Assembly (NCBI RefSeq): GCF_001427225.1
Contig: NZ_LMFH01000005.1
Coordinates: forward strand, 451,045 to 515,044
Source: Lysobacter sp. Root494
Lineage (GTDB): Bacteria > Pseudomonadota > Gammaproteobacteria > Xanthomonadales > Xanthomonadaceae
DNA: 64,000 nt
Reading direction: 5' to 3'
Position 1 is the first letter of the stretch. Each line of letters opens with the position of its first letter. Positions 8,333 through 17,657 of the stretch are shown here, in pieces. Position numbers and translations under genes: made by a program. The notes below the pieces were generated by a model that was not told the DNA's origin, searched no databases, and saw only the letters and a program-made list of their open reading frames with translations.

Positions 8333-8830
8333 TTATTTCGCGACGCCTTCGCGCTTGAGTGCATGCGGCATTTCGGCGGCGATCGGCTTGCCTTCGAGGT
8401 CGAGGCTCTCGATCTCATCGTTCGACTTCACCACGAACAGGCGGTCCTGTTCGCTCTTGGAATTCGGATCCAGGCGCACGCGCTGGCCGTTTTCCTCCGC
8501 AGTCCAGGTGCCGTCGCCGTCGAAGCTGTCCGGCTTGCCCTGGTAAGCCTCGTGCACGGTATAGGTGCCATCGGGCTTGAGCGAAATCGTCGTGTCGATA
8601 CCGGGACAATCCGCGCACGGCAGGGTGCCGCTGAACGTGCCGGCGAAGCCCTTCACGTCGAAGGGAGCAGCGGTGGCGACGCTCGGCGCCGATTCGACCG
8701 CGACCGGAGCGCCGGGCTCGACGGTTGCAGCGGGCGCGGCCTCTGCGGCGGGCTCGGCCGGCGCCTGCGGTTTGCACGCGGCGATGGCGAGCGTGGAAGC
8801 CATGACGGCCAGCAGCAACATGCGATTCAT
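8333..8830 (-). CDS. NlpE-like copper-resistance/envelope-stress lipoprotein
   Basis: This 165-residue lipoprotein has a signal peptide with a lipobox ending at Cys19 (LAIAACKPQ), an Ala/Pro/Glu-rich linker to about residue 55, and an NlpE-type barrel. The barrel opens [29 protein letters not shown]; the CADC motif is the CxxC seen in the NlpE N-terminal domain. In E. coli NlpE senses outer-membrane adhesion and lipoprotein traffic and feeds the Cpx response. Only the N-terminal-type domain is present here, so signalling is uncertain. It lies downstream of the HerA/DUF853 gene on the same strand with a 102-base gap. Confidence 0.82.
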   Translation of the reverse strand: MNRMLLLAVMASTLAIAACKPQAPAEPAAEAAPAATVEPGAPVAVESAPSVATAAPFDVKGFAGTFSGTLPCADCPGIDTTISLKPDGTYTVHEAYQGKPDSFDGDGTWTAEENGQRVRLDPNSKSEQDRLFVVKSNDEIESLDLEGKPIAAEMPHALKREGVAK

Positions 8831-8933
8831 CGAAACACTCCTGTGGAGATGAAGGGGCGAAAGCGAGCGCGCATTCGAGGCGAACGCAGCTGGCGCGTCA
8901 ACCTGCGCTGCACCATCGCGTCGATCATCGTGC

Positions 8934-10466
8934 TCAGCGGCGGCCGCCAAAGATGCCGCCGAGCACGCCACGCAGGATCTGGCGGCCGATCTGGCTGCCC
9001 ACCGTGCGCGCGGTCTGCTTCGCCATCGTTTCGACCATGCCCTGGCGACGCCTGGTGCCGAACACCGCATCCTTTACCGACTGGCCGAAGCCGCCTTCCT
9101 CGGCATCGTCCTGTTCGCGCGTCTTTGCCGGCGGTGCCTTGGCCTGCTCGGTCGCGACCTCGGCCTTCTTGGCCAGCATTTCTGCAGCGGATTCGCGGTC
9201 GACCCCCTTGTCATACTTCGCGCCCACCGGGCTGCCGGCGCGCACCTGCGCGCGTTCGGCGTCGGTGATCGCGCCCATGCGGCAGCGCGGCGGTGCGATC
9301 AGCGTGCGTTCGACGGGCATCGGGATGCCCTTGTCCTGCAGCGTGGAGACCAGCGCTTCGCCGGTGCCGAGTTGCGAGATCGCTTCGGCGACATCGAGCT
9401 TCGGATTGGCGACGAACGTTTCCGCGGCCGTCTTCACCGCCTTCTGGTCGCGCGGCGTGAAGGCACGCAGCGCATGTTGCACGCGGTTGCCAAGCTGGCC
9501 GAGGATTTCGTCGGGCACGTCGTCGGGAAACTGCGAGCAGAAGTACACGCCGACGCCCTTGGAACGGATGATGCGCACGACCTGCTCGACGCGCTGCTGC
9601 AACGCGGGCGGCGCGTCGTCGAACAGCAGGTGCGCTTCGTCGAAGACGAATACCAGCTTGGGTTTGTCGAGATCGCCGACTTCCGGCAGCTGCTCGAACA
9701 ATTCCGACAGCAACCACAGCAGGAAGGACGAATACAGGCGCGGTTTCAGGATCAGCTGCTCGGAGGCGAGCACGTTGACGACGCCGCGGCCGTTGGTCGT
9801 GGTGCGCATGAGGTCGGCGAGTTCCAGCGCGGGCTCGCCGAAGAACATTTCGCCGCCTTCCTGCTCCAGGCGCAGCAGCGAGCGCTGGATCGCGCCGATA
9901 GATTGCGAGCTCACCAGGCCGTAGGACGTCGAGATGTCCTTGCGCTCATCGGCGACCAGGCCGAGCAGGGCGCGCAGGTCTTCCAGGTCGAGGAGCAGCA
10001 GGCCGCGGTCGTCGGCGAGCTTGAAGACGATGTCGAGCACGCCGCTCTGCGTGTCGTTCAGCTCGAGGATGCGCGAGAGCAGGGTCGGGCCGATCTCGCT
10101 CACCGTAGTGCGGATGGGATGGCCGTTCTTGCCGAAGAGGTCCCAGAACACGACCGGGCTGGCTTCGTTCACGTAATCGGCGATGCCGATCTCCTTCACG
10201 CGCGCCTGGATCCTGTCGTTCATCGCGCCCGCGACAGCGAGGCCGGCGACATCGCCCTTCACATCGGCGAGGAACACCGGTACGCCCATGCGCGAGAAAC
10301 CTTCCGCGATCGTCATCAGCGTGACCGTCTTGCCGGTGCCCGTGGCACCCGCGACCAGTCCGTGGCGGTTGCCCAGGCGCCCCTGCAGGAAGACCTGTCC
10401 GTGCGTCTCGGGCAGGGAATCCGGGGAAGTGACCGCCTTGCCGATAAGGATCGCGTTGTCTGCCAT
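8934..10466 (-). CDS. HerA-like/DUF853 family ATPase
   Basis: This 510-residue cytoplasmic protein belongs to the YjgR/DUF853 branch of HerA-FtsK-type P-loop ATPases. It has a Walker A at residues 40-47 (GATGTGKT), a Walker B in KLVFVFDEAHLLF, and a hydrophobic C terminus ending ILRGVLGGIFGGRR. HerA relatives move DNA during end resection, but the role of this branch is not known. The middle contains SSQSIGAIQRSLLRLEQEGG and the end has a charged linker rich in Ala, Lys and Glu. It is monocistronic or leads into the NlpE-like gene, and is divergent from the lytic transglycosylase gene. Confidence 0.9.
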   Translation of the reverse strand: MADNAILIGKAVTSPDSLPETHGQVFLQGRLGNRHGLVAGATGTGKTVTLMTIAEGFSRMGVPVFLADVKGDVAGLAVAGAMNDRIQARVKEIGIADYVNEASPVVFWDLFGKNGHPIRTTVSEIGPTLLSRILELNDTQSGVLDIVFKLADDRGLLLLDLEDLRALLGLVADERKDISTSYGLVSSQSIGAIQRSLLRLEQEGGEMFFGEPALELADLMRTTTNGRGVVNVLASEQLILKPRLYSSFLLWLLSELFEQLPEVGDLDKPKLVFVFDEAHLLFDDAPPALQQRVEQVVRIIRSKGVGVYFCSQFPDDVPDEILGQLGNRVQHALRAFTPRDQKAVKTAAETFVANPKLDVAEAISQLGTGEALVSTLQDKGIPMPVERTLIAPPRCRMGAITDAERAQVRAGSPVGAKYDKGVDRESAAEMLAKKAEVATEQAKAPPAKTREQDDAEEGGFGQSVKDAVFGTRRRQGMVETMAKQTARTVGSQIGRQILRGVLGGIFGGRR

Positions 10467-10684
10467 GGGTGGGTCCGGATGAATGGTTGGGGGATTCTAT
10501 GCCAGCGTCGAACTTTCCTTGCCGCGGGCACACCAACCCCGCAACCGGACTCCGATCGCATTACGCGAGTTCCGTTGCACGGGGTAGCGCATACAGGTTC
10601 GCTGGCGCTCTTTTCGCCATTGCCGCGACGGGGTTGCGCGTCTACCCTCCCGTCTTCGTTTCGCCAGTCCAGCTGATTTTCCCC

Positions 10685-12229
10685 ATGTCACAGAAGTTCC
10701 GCTCCATCCTCGTCCTGGCCGTGCTTGCGGCGATTTCCGGCAACGCCGCCGCACTGTCACGACGCGACCAGGAGGGAGTCGACGCGCTCAACCAGCGGAT
10801 GCAGGCCGCCGAAACCAGGTACCGCGAAGCCGTGGTCATGATCGGCAACGCCGATCCTGAGGGGCAGAAGCAGAGCGACGCCGCGCTCGAGGACATGGAA
10901 GACGTGGTGGCCGACTGCATGAAGCAGCGCGGCTGTTCCGTCCCGACAATGCTCGCCGCCTACAAGCGCCTGCTGAAGCTGAACGCCGACGCGGAAGCCG
11001 AGGCTTCCGACGAAGAAGCCGACGAGGACCACGCCAGTGCGCTCACCGCGGACGTTCCCGAAGCCGCGCACGCCGCGCACCTGCTCTCGGACGACCATCG
11101 CTTCGACAAGATGGTGCAGTTCAATCCCGCCGTGCAGGCCGGCATCCGCCGCTGGCTCACCGACATGCGCGGGCCGCTGATCAGCAGCTACGAGAACTAC
11201 CAGTACATGCGCCACCTGATGTGGCCGCAGTACGAGCGCGCCGGCCTGCCCGAGGCGCTGCTGTTCGGCATCATGGCCAAGGAATCCAATGGCAAGGTGC
11301 ATTCGACCTCGCGCGCCGGCGCGGCCGGCCCGATGCAGTTCATGTATGCGACCGGACGCCGCTTCGGCCTTGGCGACGACGGCACCGGTTTCGACACCCG
11401 TTACGACCCGCGCGCCGTCGCCGAAGCCAGCGCGGCGTATCTCAACGAACGCATGGGCCAACTCAATCGCAGCATCGAGCTCGCGCTGGCGGCCTACAAC
11501 GGCGGCGAAGGACGGGCGCTGCGCGTCTACCAGGGCAGTGGCGGCCGTAACTTCTGGGACGCGGACGTCTACAACCAGTTCCCGTCGGAAACGCAGGACT
11601 ACGTGCCGATGGTGATTGCGGCCGCGTGGCTGTACCTGCACCCGACCGAGTACGGGTTGACCTTCCCGAAGGTGGACGCGAAGCCGGCGACGCTGCGCCT
11701 GGCGCAGCCCAGCTCGATCTACCAGCTGACGATCTGCCTCGGAAACCGCGGCGAGCGCGAGGGCTACATGCGCGCGCTGCGCAACCTCAATCCACGTTAC
11801 CAGGCCGAAAGCTGGCTGCCCGCCGGCACCACGATCAACGCGACGACCAAGATCGTGGGCCTGTACAACCGCTGGTGCACGTCGGGGGCGCGCGCCGACC
11901 TCGCCCGTACGCTGGTGCTGAGTGACCCGACGACGGCGATCGTGCGGATGGGGCCGGTTTCGACCGTGGGTACGCTTGCGGCTTCGGAAGCGGAGGATGG
12001 TGATGCGAAGCCGCTTCAGACGATCACGTCTGCGAAGGCTGACAAGCGCAAGGACACCAAACCCAAGCGCCCGGCCCATTACCGCGTGCAGCGGGGTGAA
12101 ACGCTCACCGCCATCGCGCAGAAGTTCCAGTGCGATACCGGCGACCTTGCGAAGAACAACAAGATCAAGGGACCGCGATTTGCGATCCGGCCGGGGCAGA
12201 AGTTGAAGCTGGATGGCTGCGGCGGTTGA
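10685..12229 (+). CDS. MltD-like membrane-bound lytic murein transglycosylase with LysM domain
   Basis: This 514-residue envelope enzyme cleaves peptidoglycan glycan strands. It begins with a signal sequence (MSQKFRSILVLAVLAAISGNAAA), followed by an acidic, Ala/Glu-rich region (about 95-125). The SLT domain carries the catalytic Glu200 in FGIMAKESNGK, then AGAAGPMQFMYATG and LALAAYNGGEGR. One LysM domain sits at the C terminus (about residues 466-511, HYRVQRGETLTAIAQKF). No lipobox is visible, unlike E. coli MltD. The start at 10685 is chosen because the in-frame extension to 10469 lacks a signal peptide and crosses the promoter region. Confidence 0.9.
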   Translation: MSQKFRSILVLAVLAAISGNAAALSRRDQEGVDALNQRMQAAETRYREAVVMIGNADPEGQKQSDAALEDMEDVVADCMKQRGCSVPTMLAAYKRLLKLNADAEAEASDEEADEDHASALTADVPEAAHAAHLLSDDHRFDKMVQFNPAVQAGIRRWLTDMRGPLISSYENYQYMRHLMWPQYERAGLPEALLFGIMAKESNGKVHSTSRAGAAGPMQFMYATGRRFGLGDDGTGFDTRYDPRAVAEASAAYLNERMGQLNRSIELALAAYNGGEGRALRVYQGSGGRNFWDADVYNQFPSETQDYVPMVIAAAWLYLHPTEYGLTFPKVDAKPATLRLAQPSSIYQLTICLGNRGEREGYMRALRNLNPRYQAESWLPAGTTINATTKIVGLYNRWCTSGARADLARTLVLSDPTTAIVRMGPVSTVGTLAASEAEDGDAKPLQTITSAKADKRKDTKPKRPAHYRVQRGETLTAIAQKFQCDTGDLAKNNKIKGPRFAIRPGQKLKLDGCGG

Positions 12230-12259
12230 TTTCCCGCGAGCAGGTCGAAGACGCGCGAC

Positions 12260-12277
12260 GTAGCGTGTAAACGCTAC
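12260..12277. repeat. Short palindrome between convergent genes
   Basis: GTAGCGT and ACGCTAC form a perfect 7-base stem around GTAA, just where the lytic transglycosylase and psd genes converge; it overlaps the psd stop. The wider context (GACGCG...CGCGTC) extends the symmetry. It begins with GTAG like the dispersed repeats elsewhere in the window and may end both transcripts. Confidence 0.4.
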
Positions 12278-13146
12278 ATCCGCGTCGCGAGCTTTTCTCC
12301 CAACCGAACCGGCAGTTGCGCTTTGAGCTGCGGCGCAAGTTCCGCGACGCCCTTCGGCAGCAGCACGATGACTGTCGAACCGTAATTGAAGCGCGCCATT
12401 TCCGCGAAGCGCTCGAGGGTAATGTTCCGCTCGCGATAGTCCTTCACCGTGATCGGTCCGCCGTACGGCGGAATCTCGACGCCGCCCCACATGGTTTCGA
12501 CGCCGGATACCAGCAGCGCCCCGACCATCACCACGGCCATCGGGCCGAAGTCGCAGTCGAAATGGCACACAAGCCTTTCGTTACGGGCAAACAGGCGCGA
12601 CACCGAACCCACCGCATCCGGGCCGACGCTGAAGAGCCTGCCAGGCACGTGCACGGTTTCGCGCAACGTGCCGGTCCACGGCATGTGCACGCGGTGGTAA
12701 TCCTTCGGCGACAGGTAGACGGTCGCGTAAACGCCACCATCGAATGCGCGCGCGGCTTCCTCGTCACCGAGCAGGTCGGCCGTGGTGAAACCGTGCCCCT
12801 TGGCCTGGAAGATGTGGCCCGCGTCTTCGTGCAGCACGCCTTCATCGGCACGGCCGATATGGCCGCACTCGCTGATCTTGCCGTCGGCCGGCATCAGCAC
12901 TGCGCGTGGATCCGGATCGGCGGTGCGCGCGCCGGGCTTGAGCGCACGGGTGAAGAAGGCATTGAACGTCGGATAGCTGGTGGGATCGGGATTTGCCGCT
13001 TCATCGAGATCGACGCCGAACTTGCGCGTCACCGTATCGATCAGCCACTGCTTGACCGCGCGATTGGGCGAGTAAGCCAGCCTGCGCGCCAGCGAAGACA
13101 GCAGGCGGTGTGGCAGGACGTAGGTGAGAGCGGTGATCGGGCTCAC
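12274..13146 (-). CDS. psd: Phosphatidylserine decarboxylase proenzyme
   Basis: Psd converts phosphatidylserine to phosphatidylethanolamine at the inner membrane. The 290-residue proenzyme carries the self-cleavage site in [13 protein letters not shown]: cleavage before Ser257 would give the pyruvoyl-bearing alpha chain of about 34 residues. Other family blocks are [40 protein letters not shown] and [11 protein letters not shown]. The usual LGST is YGST here, a tolerated change. A GTG start at 13146 forms a GTGA overlap with the SCO1-type gene; the longer open frame is a shadow. Confidence 0.95.
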   Translation of the reverse strand: MSPITALTYVLPHRLLSSLARRLAYSPNRAVKQWLIDTVTRKFGVDLDEAANPDPTSYPTFNAFFTRALKPGARTADPDPRAVLMPADGKISECGHIGRADEGVLHEDAGHIFQAKGHGFTTADLLGDEEAARAFDGGVYATVYLSPKDYHRVHMPWTGTLRETVHVPGRLFSVGPDAVGSVSRLFARNERLVCHFDCDFGPMAVVMVGALLVSGVETMWGGVEIPPYGGPITVKDYRERNITLERFAEMARFNYGSTVIVLLPKGVAELAPQLKAQLPVRLGEKLATRM

Positions 13147-13787
13147 TTGGCAGCCTCGCTCAATGCAGTCATGTCGGCCGCAATGTCCTTCGGATCGAAG
13201 GGCGGCGTGATGAAGCCGGACAGCCGGCCCTGCGTGTCGAGCACCGCCATCGACGCGCTGTGGTCCATCGAGTACTGGTCGGCGGGCGCGCCATCGGGAG
13301 CGGGCACCTTGGCGAACACCATGCTCAACGACTTCGCGAACGATTCCAGCGCCGGAACATCGGCGGTTGCGGCGAGTGTGTCGCGGTGGAAGCCGTGCGC
13401 GTATTCGCCGATCGCGTCGGGCGTGTCGCGCTCCGGATCGACCGAAACGAACAGCACGCGCGGTCGCGTCGCTTCCGGCAATTGCGCCCACTGTTTCTGC
13501 GCACCCGCCAATTGGGCGAGCGTCGTGGGGCAGACGTCCGGGCAGTGGGTGAAGCCGAGGAAGACCAGCGTCCAGTGGCCCTTCAGCTCGCCCGGGATCA
13601 GCGGCGTGCCATCGGACTGGCGCAGCGAAAACGATGGGATTTCGCGGGCCGGACTGAACAACGTCACGGCGCGCAGCGCCGGTCGCTCCGGCGAAGGCTC
13701 GCCACCGAACCAGCGCCAGGCCACGGCCAGGCCGAGGATCGCCGCCAGCACCGGCAGCAGGATGTTGAGAGTGGAGCGCTTGAACAT
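13143..13787 (-). CDS. SCO1/SenC/PrrC family copper chaperone
   Basis: SCO proteins deliver copper to the CuA site of cytochrome oxidase or act as thiol redox proteins, facing the periplasm. The 214-residue protein has an N-terminal membrane anchor (about residues 7-26) and a thioredoxin fold with the copper-binding CPDVC (Cys82 and Cys86 in [13 protein letters not shown]) and the distal His176 (YSMDHSASM), so all ligands are present. [10 protein letters not shown] is also typical. The ATG at 13787 is preferred to an open extension to 13865. It is cotranscribed with psd through a 4-base overlap; no oxidase genes are near. Confidence 0.92.
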   Translation of the reverse strand: MFKRSTLNILLPVLAAILGLAVAWRWFGGEPSPERPALRAVTLFSPAREIPSFSLRQSDGTPLIPGELKGHWTLVFLGFTHCPDVCPTTLAQLAGAQKQWAQLPEATRPRVLFVSVDPERDTPDAIGEYAHGFHRDTLAATADVPALESFAKSLSMVFAKVPAPDGAPADQYSMDHSASMAVLDTQGRLSGFITPPFDPKDIAADMTALSEAAK

Positions 13788-13936
13788 CGTCGGTTCCCGG
13801 AAAATGCGCGCACATGGTAACCGCCCGCCATTGTTCCGCCTTGGGATGGTCACGCGGGGGACCATGGACTGACCGGCTGCGGGCGCCCGGGCCGGTTCGA
13901 TGCTTCTTCCTGTCCGGCGTCGCTGCTGCGGCCCCG

Positions 13937-13942
13937 TATAAT
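13937..13942 (+). promoter_or_regulatory. Candidate -10 box for prmB
   Basis: TATAAT lies 30 bases upstream of the prmB GTG in the gap between divergent genes. A convincing -35 is not visible. Confidence 0.45.
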
Positions 13943-13972
13943 CGCCGCCCCTCCTTTTCCGCAGAACCTGCC

Positions 13973-14932
13973 GTGACCGCCGAATCCCCCAGTTCCAGCA
14001 AGGTCGCGTCCGAACTGTCGTTCGAGCAGGTGTCGATCATCGACCTGATCCGCTACGGCGGCAGCCGCTTCAGCGAAGCGGGCCTGACCTTCGGCCATAG
14101 CTACGACAACGCACTGGACGAGGCCACGCAGCTGGTCCTGCACGCGCTGCACCTGCCGCACGATCTCAGTCCCGTCTACGGTCCCTCGCGCGTGACCGCG
14201 GAGGAGAAGGCGAGGGTGCTGGCGCTGTTCGAACGCCGCATCAACGAGCGCGTTCCTGCCGCCTATCTAACCGGCGAGGCCTGGTTCGCCGGCCTCAGTT
14301 TCAAGAGCGACCACCGCGCGCTTGTACCGCGTTCGCCGATCGCCGAGCTGATTCTTTCGGGCTTCGAACCGTGGCTGGGCGGTCGCGACGTCGAGCGCGT
14401 GCTCGACCTGTGCACAGGCTCGGGCTGCATCGCGATCGCCACGGCGCACTACCACCCGAACTGGCAGGTCGACGGCGTCGACATCAACGACGAGGCGCTG
14501 TCGCTCGCCGCGGAAAACAAGGGACGCCTGCACGCGACCAACGTCGCGCTGCGCAAGTCGGACCTGTTCAGGGGTCTGGAAGGCGAGGTGTACGACCTGA
14601 TCGTCACCAATCCGCCGTATGTCACCAACGCCGAAACCGATGCGTTGCCGAAGGAATATTCGTACGAGCCGGACCTCGGCCTGCGCGCGGGCGACGACGG
14701 CCTCGATCTCGCGCTGAAGATCCTGCGCGACGCGCCTGAGCACCTGAGCGAGAACGGCCTGCTGATCTGCGAAGTCGGCGAGGCGGAGAACGCGCTGGTC
14801 GAGCTGCTGCCCGAACTGCCGATGGCGTGGGTGGAGTTCAAGGTGGGGCAGATGGGGATCTTCGTGGTGGAACGCGACGATCTCGTCGAGCATCGGGCCC
14901 GCATCAAACAGCTGGCGGATGCACGCGGCTGA
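13973..14932 (+). CDS. prmB: 50S ribosomal protein L3 N(5)-glutamine methyltransferase PrmB
   Basis: PrmB methylates the glutamine side chain of ribosomal protein L3 in the cytoplasm. The 319-residue enzyme has the SAM-binding motif [11 protein letters not shown] (residues 145-155) and the catalytic NPPY (213-216) that contacts the Gln amide. The N-terminal helical domain contains [23 protein letters not shown], which is characteristic of PrmB rather than PrmC. The GTG at 13973 follows the TATAAT and gives the family length. The gene is divergent from the SCO1-type gene and precedes aroC. Confidence 0.93.
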   Translation: MTAESPSSSKVASELSFEQVSIIDLIRYGGSRFSEAGLTFGHSYDNALDEATQLVLHALHLPHDLSPVYGPSRVTAEEKARVLALFERRINERVPAAYLTGEAWFAGLSFKSDHRALVPRSPIAELILSGFEPWLGGRDVERVLDLCTGSGCIAIATAHYHPNWQVDGVDINDEALSLAAENKGRLHATNVALRKSDLFRGLEGEVYDLIVTNPPYVTNAETDALPKEYSYEPDLGLRAGDDGLDLALKILRDAPEHLSENGLLICEVGEAENALVELLPELPMAWVEFKVGQMGIFVVERDDLVEHRARIKQLADARG

Positions 14933-15067
14933 TTTTGCCGGCGGGCATAGCCACATCGAATAAGAGCGCGACGTTCTACCGCCGCAGCTTTCCCGTATAT
15001 TTCAAGGCGTTATCCGCCCACATCATCCGCGCCGGTTTTCGGGCGCGAACTCCAGGTGCCTGATCCC

Positions 15068-16210
15068 GTGGCCAGCAACACCTTCGGCAAGCTCTTCGCA
15101 GTGACGACCTTCGGCGAAAGCCACGGTCCGGCGATCGGCTGCGTGATCGACGGCTGCCCTCCGGGGCTCGCGATCACGCCCGAAGAGTTCCGCCACGACC
15201 TGGAACGCCGCGCCACCGGCAAGACGCGCCACACCTCGGCGCGCCATGAAGCCGATGAAGTCGAGATCCTCAGCGGCGTATACGAAGGCGTCACCACCGG
15301 CACCCCGATTGCGCTGCTGATCCGCAACACCGACGCGCGCAGCAAGGACTACGCGAACATCGCCGCGCAGTTCCGCCCGGGGCACGCCGACTACACCTAC
15401 TGGCAGAAGTACGGCATCCGCGATCCGCGCGGTGGCGGGCGTTCGAGCGCGCGCGAGACCACGATGCGCGTCGCGGCCGCGGTGGTCGCGAAAAAATGGC
15501 TCGCGGAAAAGTACGGCGTGCAGGTGCGCGGCCATCTTTCGCAGATCGGCGGCGTCGTTCCGCGCAACTCCGACGCCGACAGCATCGACTGGGCCGTCGT
15601 CGAATCCAATCCATTCTTCTGGCCCGACGCAGCGCAGGTCGGCGAGCTGGAAAGCTACATGGACGCCCTGCGCAAGTCGGGCGACTCCGTCGGCGCACGC
15701 GTTGACGTGATCGCGGACGGACTGCCGCCGGGCTGGGGCGAGCCGATCTACGGCAAGCTCGACGGCGAACTCGCCGCGGCGCTGATGTCGATCAATGCGG
15801 TGAAGGGCGTGGAGGTCGGCGACGGTTTCGCGTCGGTGGCGCAGAAGGGCAGCTTCCATCGCGACGAAATCAGCGCGGACGGATTCCTCAGCAATCATGC
15901 CGGCGGCATCCTCGGCGGCATCAGCACGGGGCAGGCGCTGCGCGTCTCCACTGCCTTCAAGCCGACTTCGAGCCTGCGCCTCCCGGTTCAGAGCCTCGAT
16001 ACCGCGGGCCACGAAGTCGAAGTCATCACTACCGGCCGCCACGATCCCTGCGTCGGCATCCGTGCCACGCCGATCTGCGAAGCCATGGTCGCGCTGGTGC
16101 TGATGGACCAGGCGCTGCGCCATCGGGCCCAGTGCGGCGACGTCGGTGAAGTGACGCCACGCATTCCGGGCAAACGCAGCGCCGTCGATCCGGACGCGAA
16201 AAAACGATAG
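15068..16210 (+). CDS. aroC: Chorismate synthase
   Basis: AroC performs the last shikimate-pathway step, converting 5-enolpyruvylshikimate 3-phosphate to chorismate with reduced FMN. The 380-residue product shows [21 protein letters not shown] near the N terminus, [34 protein letters not shown]-like residues at about 120-140, and GGISTGQ near 285. Two in-frame GTG codons, 15056 and 15068, are possible; the second is chosen because it gives the usual [10 protein letters not shown] start with AGG 11 bases before it. Chorismate feeds the trp genes found further along. No partner gene overlaps it. Confidence 0.95.
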   Translation: MASNTFGKLFAVTTFGESHGPAIGCVIDGCPPGLAITPEEFRHDLERRATGKTRHTSARHEADEVEILSGVYEGVTTGTPIALLIRNTDARSKDYANIAAQFRPGHADYTYWQKYGIRDPRGGGRSSARETTMRVAAAVVAKKWLAEKYGVQVRGHLSQIGGVVPRNSDADSIDWAVVESNPFFWPDAAQVGELESYMDALRKSGDSVGARVDVIADGLPPGWGEPIYGKLDGELAAALMSINAVKGVEVGDGFASVAQKGSFHRDEISADGFLSNHAGGILGGISTGQALRVSTAFKPTSSLRLPVQSLDTAGHEVEVITTGRHDPCVGIRATPICEAMVALVLMDQALRHRAQCGDVGEVTPRIPGKRSAVDPDAKKR

Positions 16211-16364
16211 CGGCCGGCTGCTTGCAGCTTCCCCGGAACAGGTTCGGGAAGCCCCGGTTGCAGCCGCGCCGCGCGCACCTCAGGCACGACAACCCAGTTC
16301 CGCGTCCGGCAAGGCACACAATTCCCGACGCCATCGGCCGCCATATCAAAGGAATATCGAAGCA

Positions 16365-17384
16365 ATGAGCAAGACCTATACCGTAGCTGTCGTGGGCGCC
16401 ACCGGCGCCGTCGGCGAAACCATGCTGAAGGTGCTCGCCGAACGCCAGTTCCCGATCGGCAAGCTGCACGTACTGGCGAGCGAGCGCTCGGCCGGCAGCA
16501 AGATCGATTTCGGCGCCCGCCAGCTGGTCGTGGAAAACCTCGCCACGTTCGATCCCACCGGCGTCGACATCGCGCTGTTCTCGGCGGGTGGTGCGGTTTC
16601 GAAGGAATACGCGCCGAAGTTCGCGGCCGCCGGCGCGGTCGTCATCGACAACTCCTCGTCATTCCGTGGTGACGCCGACGTTCCCCTGGTCGTCTCCGAA
16701 GTGAACCCGGAAGCCGCGAAGAACCGCCCGCGCGGCATCATCGCGAATCCGAACTGCTCGACCATGCAGCTGATGGTTGCGCTCGCGCCGATCCATCGGG
16801 CCGTGGGGATCGAGCGCATCAACATCGCGACGTACCAGTCCGTTTCGGGCACTGGGGTGAAGGCGATGGAGGAGCTAGGCCGCCAGACCGCGGCGCTGCT
16901 CAACTTCCAGGACGCCAAGCCCGAGGTGTACCCGGTGCAGATCGCCTTCAACGTGATCCCGCACGGCGGCGACTTCCTCGACAACGGCTATACCACCGAG
17001 GAATGGAAGCTCGTCACTGAGACCCGCAAGATCCTCGGTGATGACAGCATCCTGGTGAACGCCACGGTGGTGCGTGTGCCGGTGTTCTATGGTCACTCCG
17101 AGGCCGTGCACATCGAGACGCGCGAGAAGCTGAGCGTCGACAAGGCACGCGAGCTGCTGGCCGCGCAACCAGGCCTGGTCTTGGTCGACGAACGCAAGGC
17201 CGGCGGCTATCCGACCCCGGTCACCCACGCCTCCGGCAACGATCCTGTGTACGTCGGCCGCCTGCGCGAGGACGTCTCGCATCCGCGTGGCCTCGACATG
17301 TGGGTCGTTGCCGACAACATCCGCAAGGGCGCCGCGACCAATGCGGTGCAACTGGCGGAGCTGGTCATCGCCGAAACCGCCTGA
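16365..17384 (+). CDS. asd: Aspartate-semialdehyde dehydrogenase
   Basis: Asd reduces aspartyl phosphate to aspartate semialdehyde with NADPH, feeding lysine, diaminopimelate, threonine and methionine synthesis. The 339-residue protein has the dinucleotide-binding GATGAVGETML (residues 11-21), the catalytic Cys131 in ANPNCSTMQL, and HPRGLDMWVVADNIRKGAATNAVQLAEL at the C terminus. AAGGA lies before the ATG. The 273 bases that follow, before fimV, hold a GTGCCGG/CCGGCAC hairpin near 17422-17440 without a T-run, a weak GTAG-repeat relative near 17396, and a TATATT at 17458-17463 that could serve fimV. Confidence 0.96.
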   Translation: MSKTYTVAVVGATGAVGETMLKVLAERQFPIGKLHVLASERSAGSKIDFGARQLVVENLATFDPTGVDIALFSAGGAVSKEYAPKFAAAGAVVIDNSSSFRGDADVPLVVSEVNPEAAKNRPRGIIANPNCSTMQLMVALAPIHRAVGIERINIATYQSVSGTGVKAMEELGRQTAALLNFQDAKPEVYPVQIAFNVIPHGGDFLDNGYTTEEWKLVTETRKILGDDSILVNATVVRVPVFYGHSEAVHIETREKLSVDKARELLAAQPGLVLVDERKAGGYPTPVTHASGNDPVYVGRLREDVSHPRGLDMWVVADNIRKGAATNAVQLAELVIAETA

Positions 17385-17657
17385 TTTTCTGGCTGTAGCG
17401 TCGCAACTGTGCGGTGCCCTGAGTGCCGGCGGCCCCGGCACCGCGGAGGCGCGGCGCTATATTCCCTGCTTTGTAGAGTCGAGCTTGGTCGGCTGGTGCT
17501 CCGGCCCGTCGAGGGAAACCAAAAGCAGCGGAGCAAGCTTCGCTTCAACAACGCGGAGAAGCGGGAAATCTGAACCTGCTCAAGCATTTGCAGCAGCTTC
17601 ATTGCAAACCGCCTGCAGTGAGGGCTAGAGTCGCGCGGGGATGGCCTGGGACTGCAC

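Noticed and set aside
8081-9268. 395-codon plus-strand frame across greB and the NlpE-like gene
   Set aside because: It lies over two confident minus-strand genes and has no recognisable domain.
16211-16364. Lysine riboswitch upstream of asd
   Set aside because: The 154-base gap is too short and lacks the conserved core of the lysine riboswitch.
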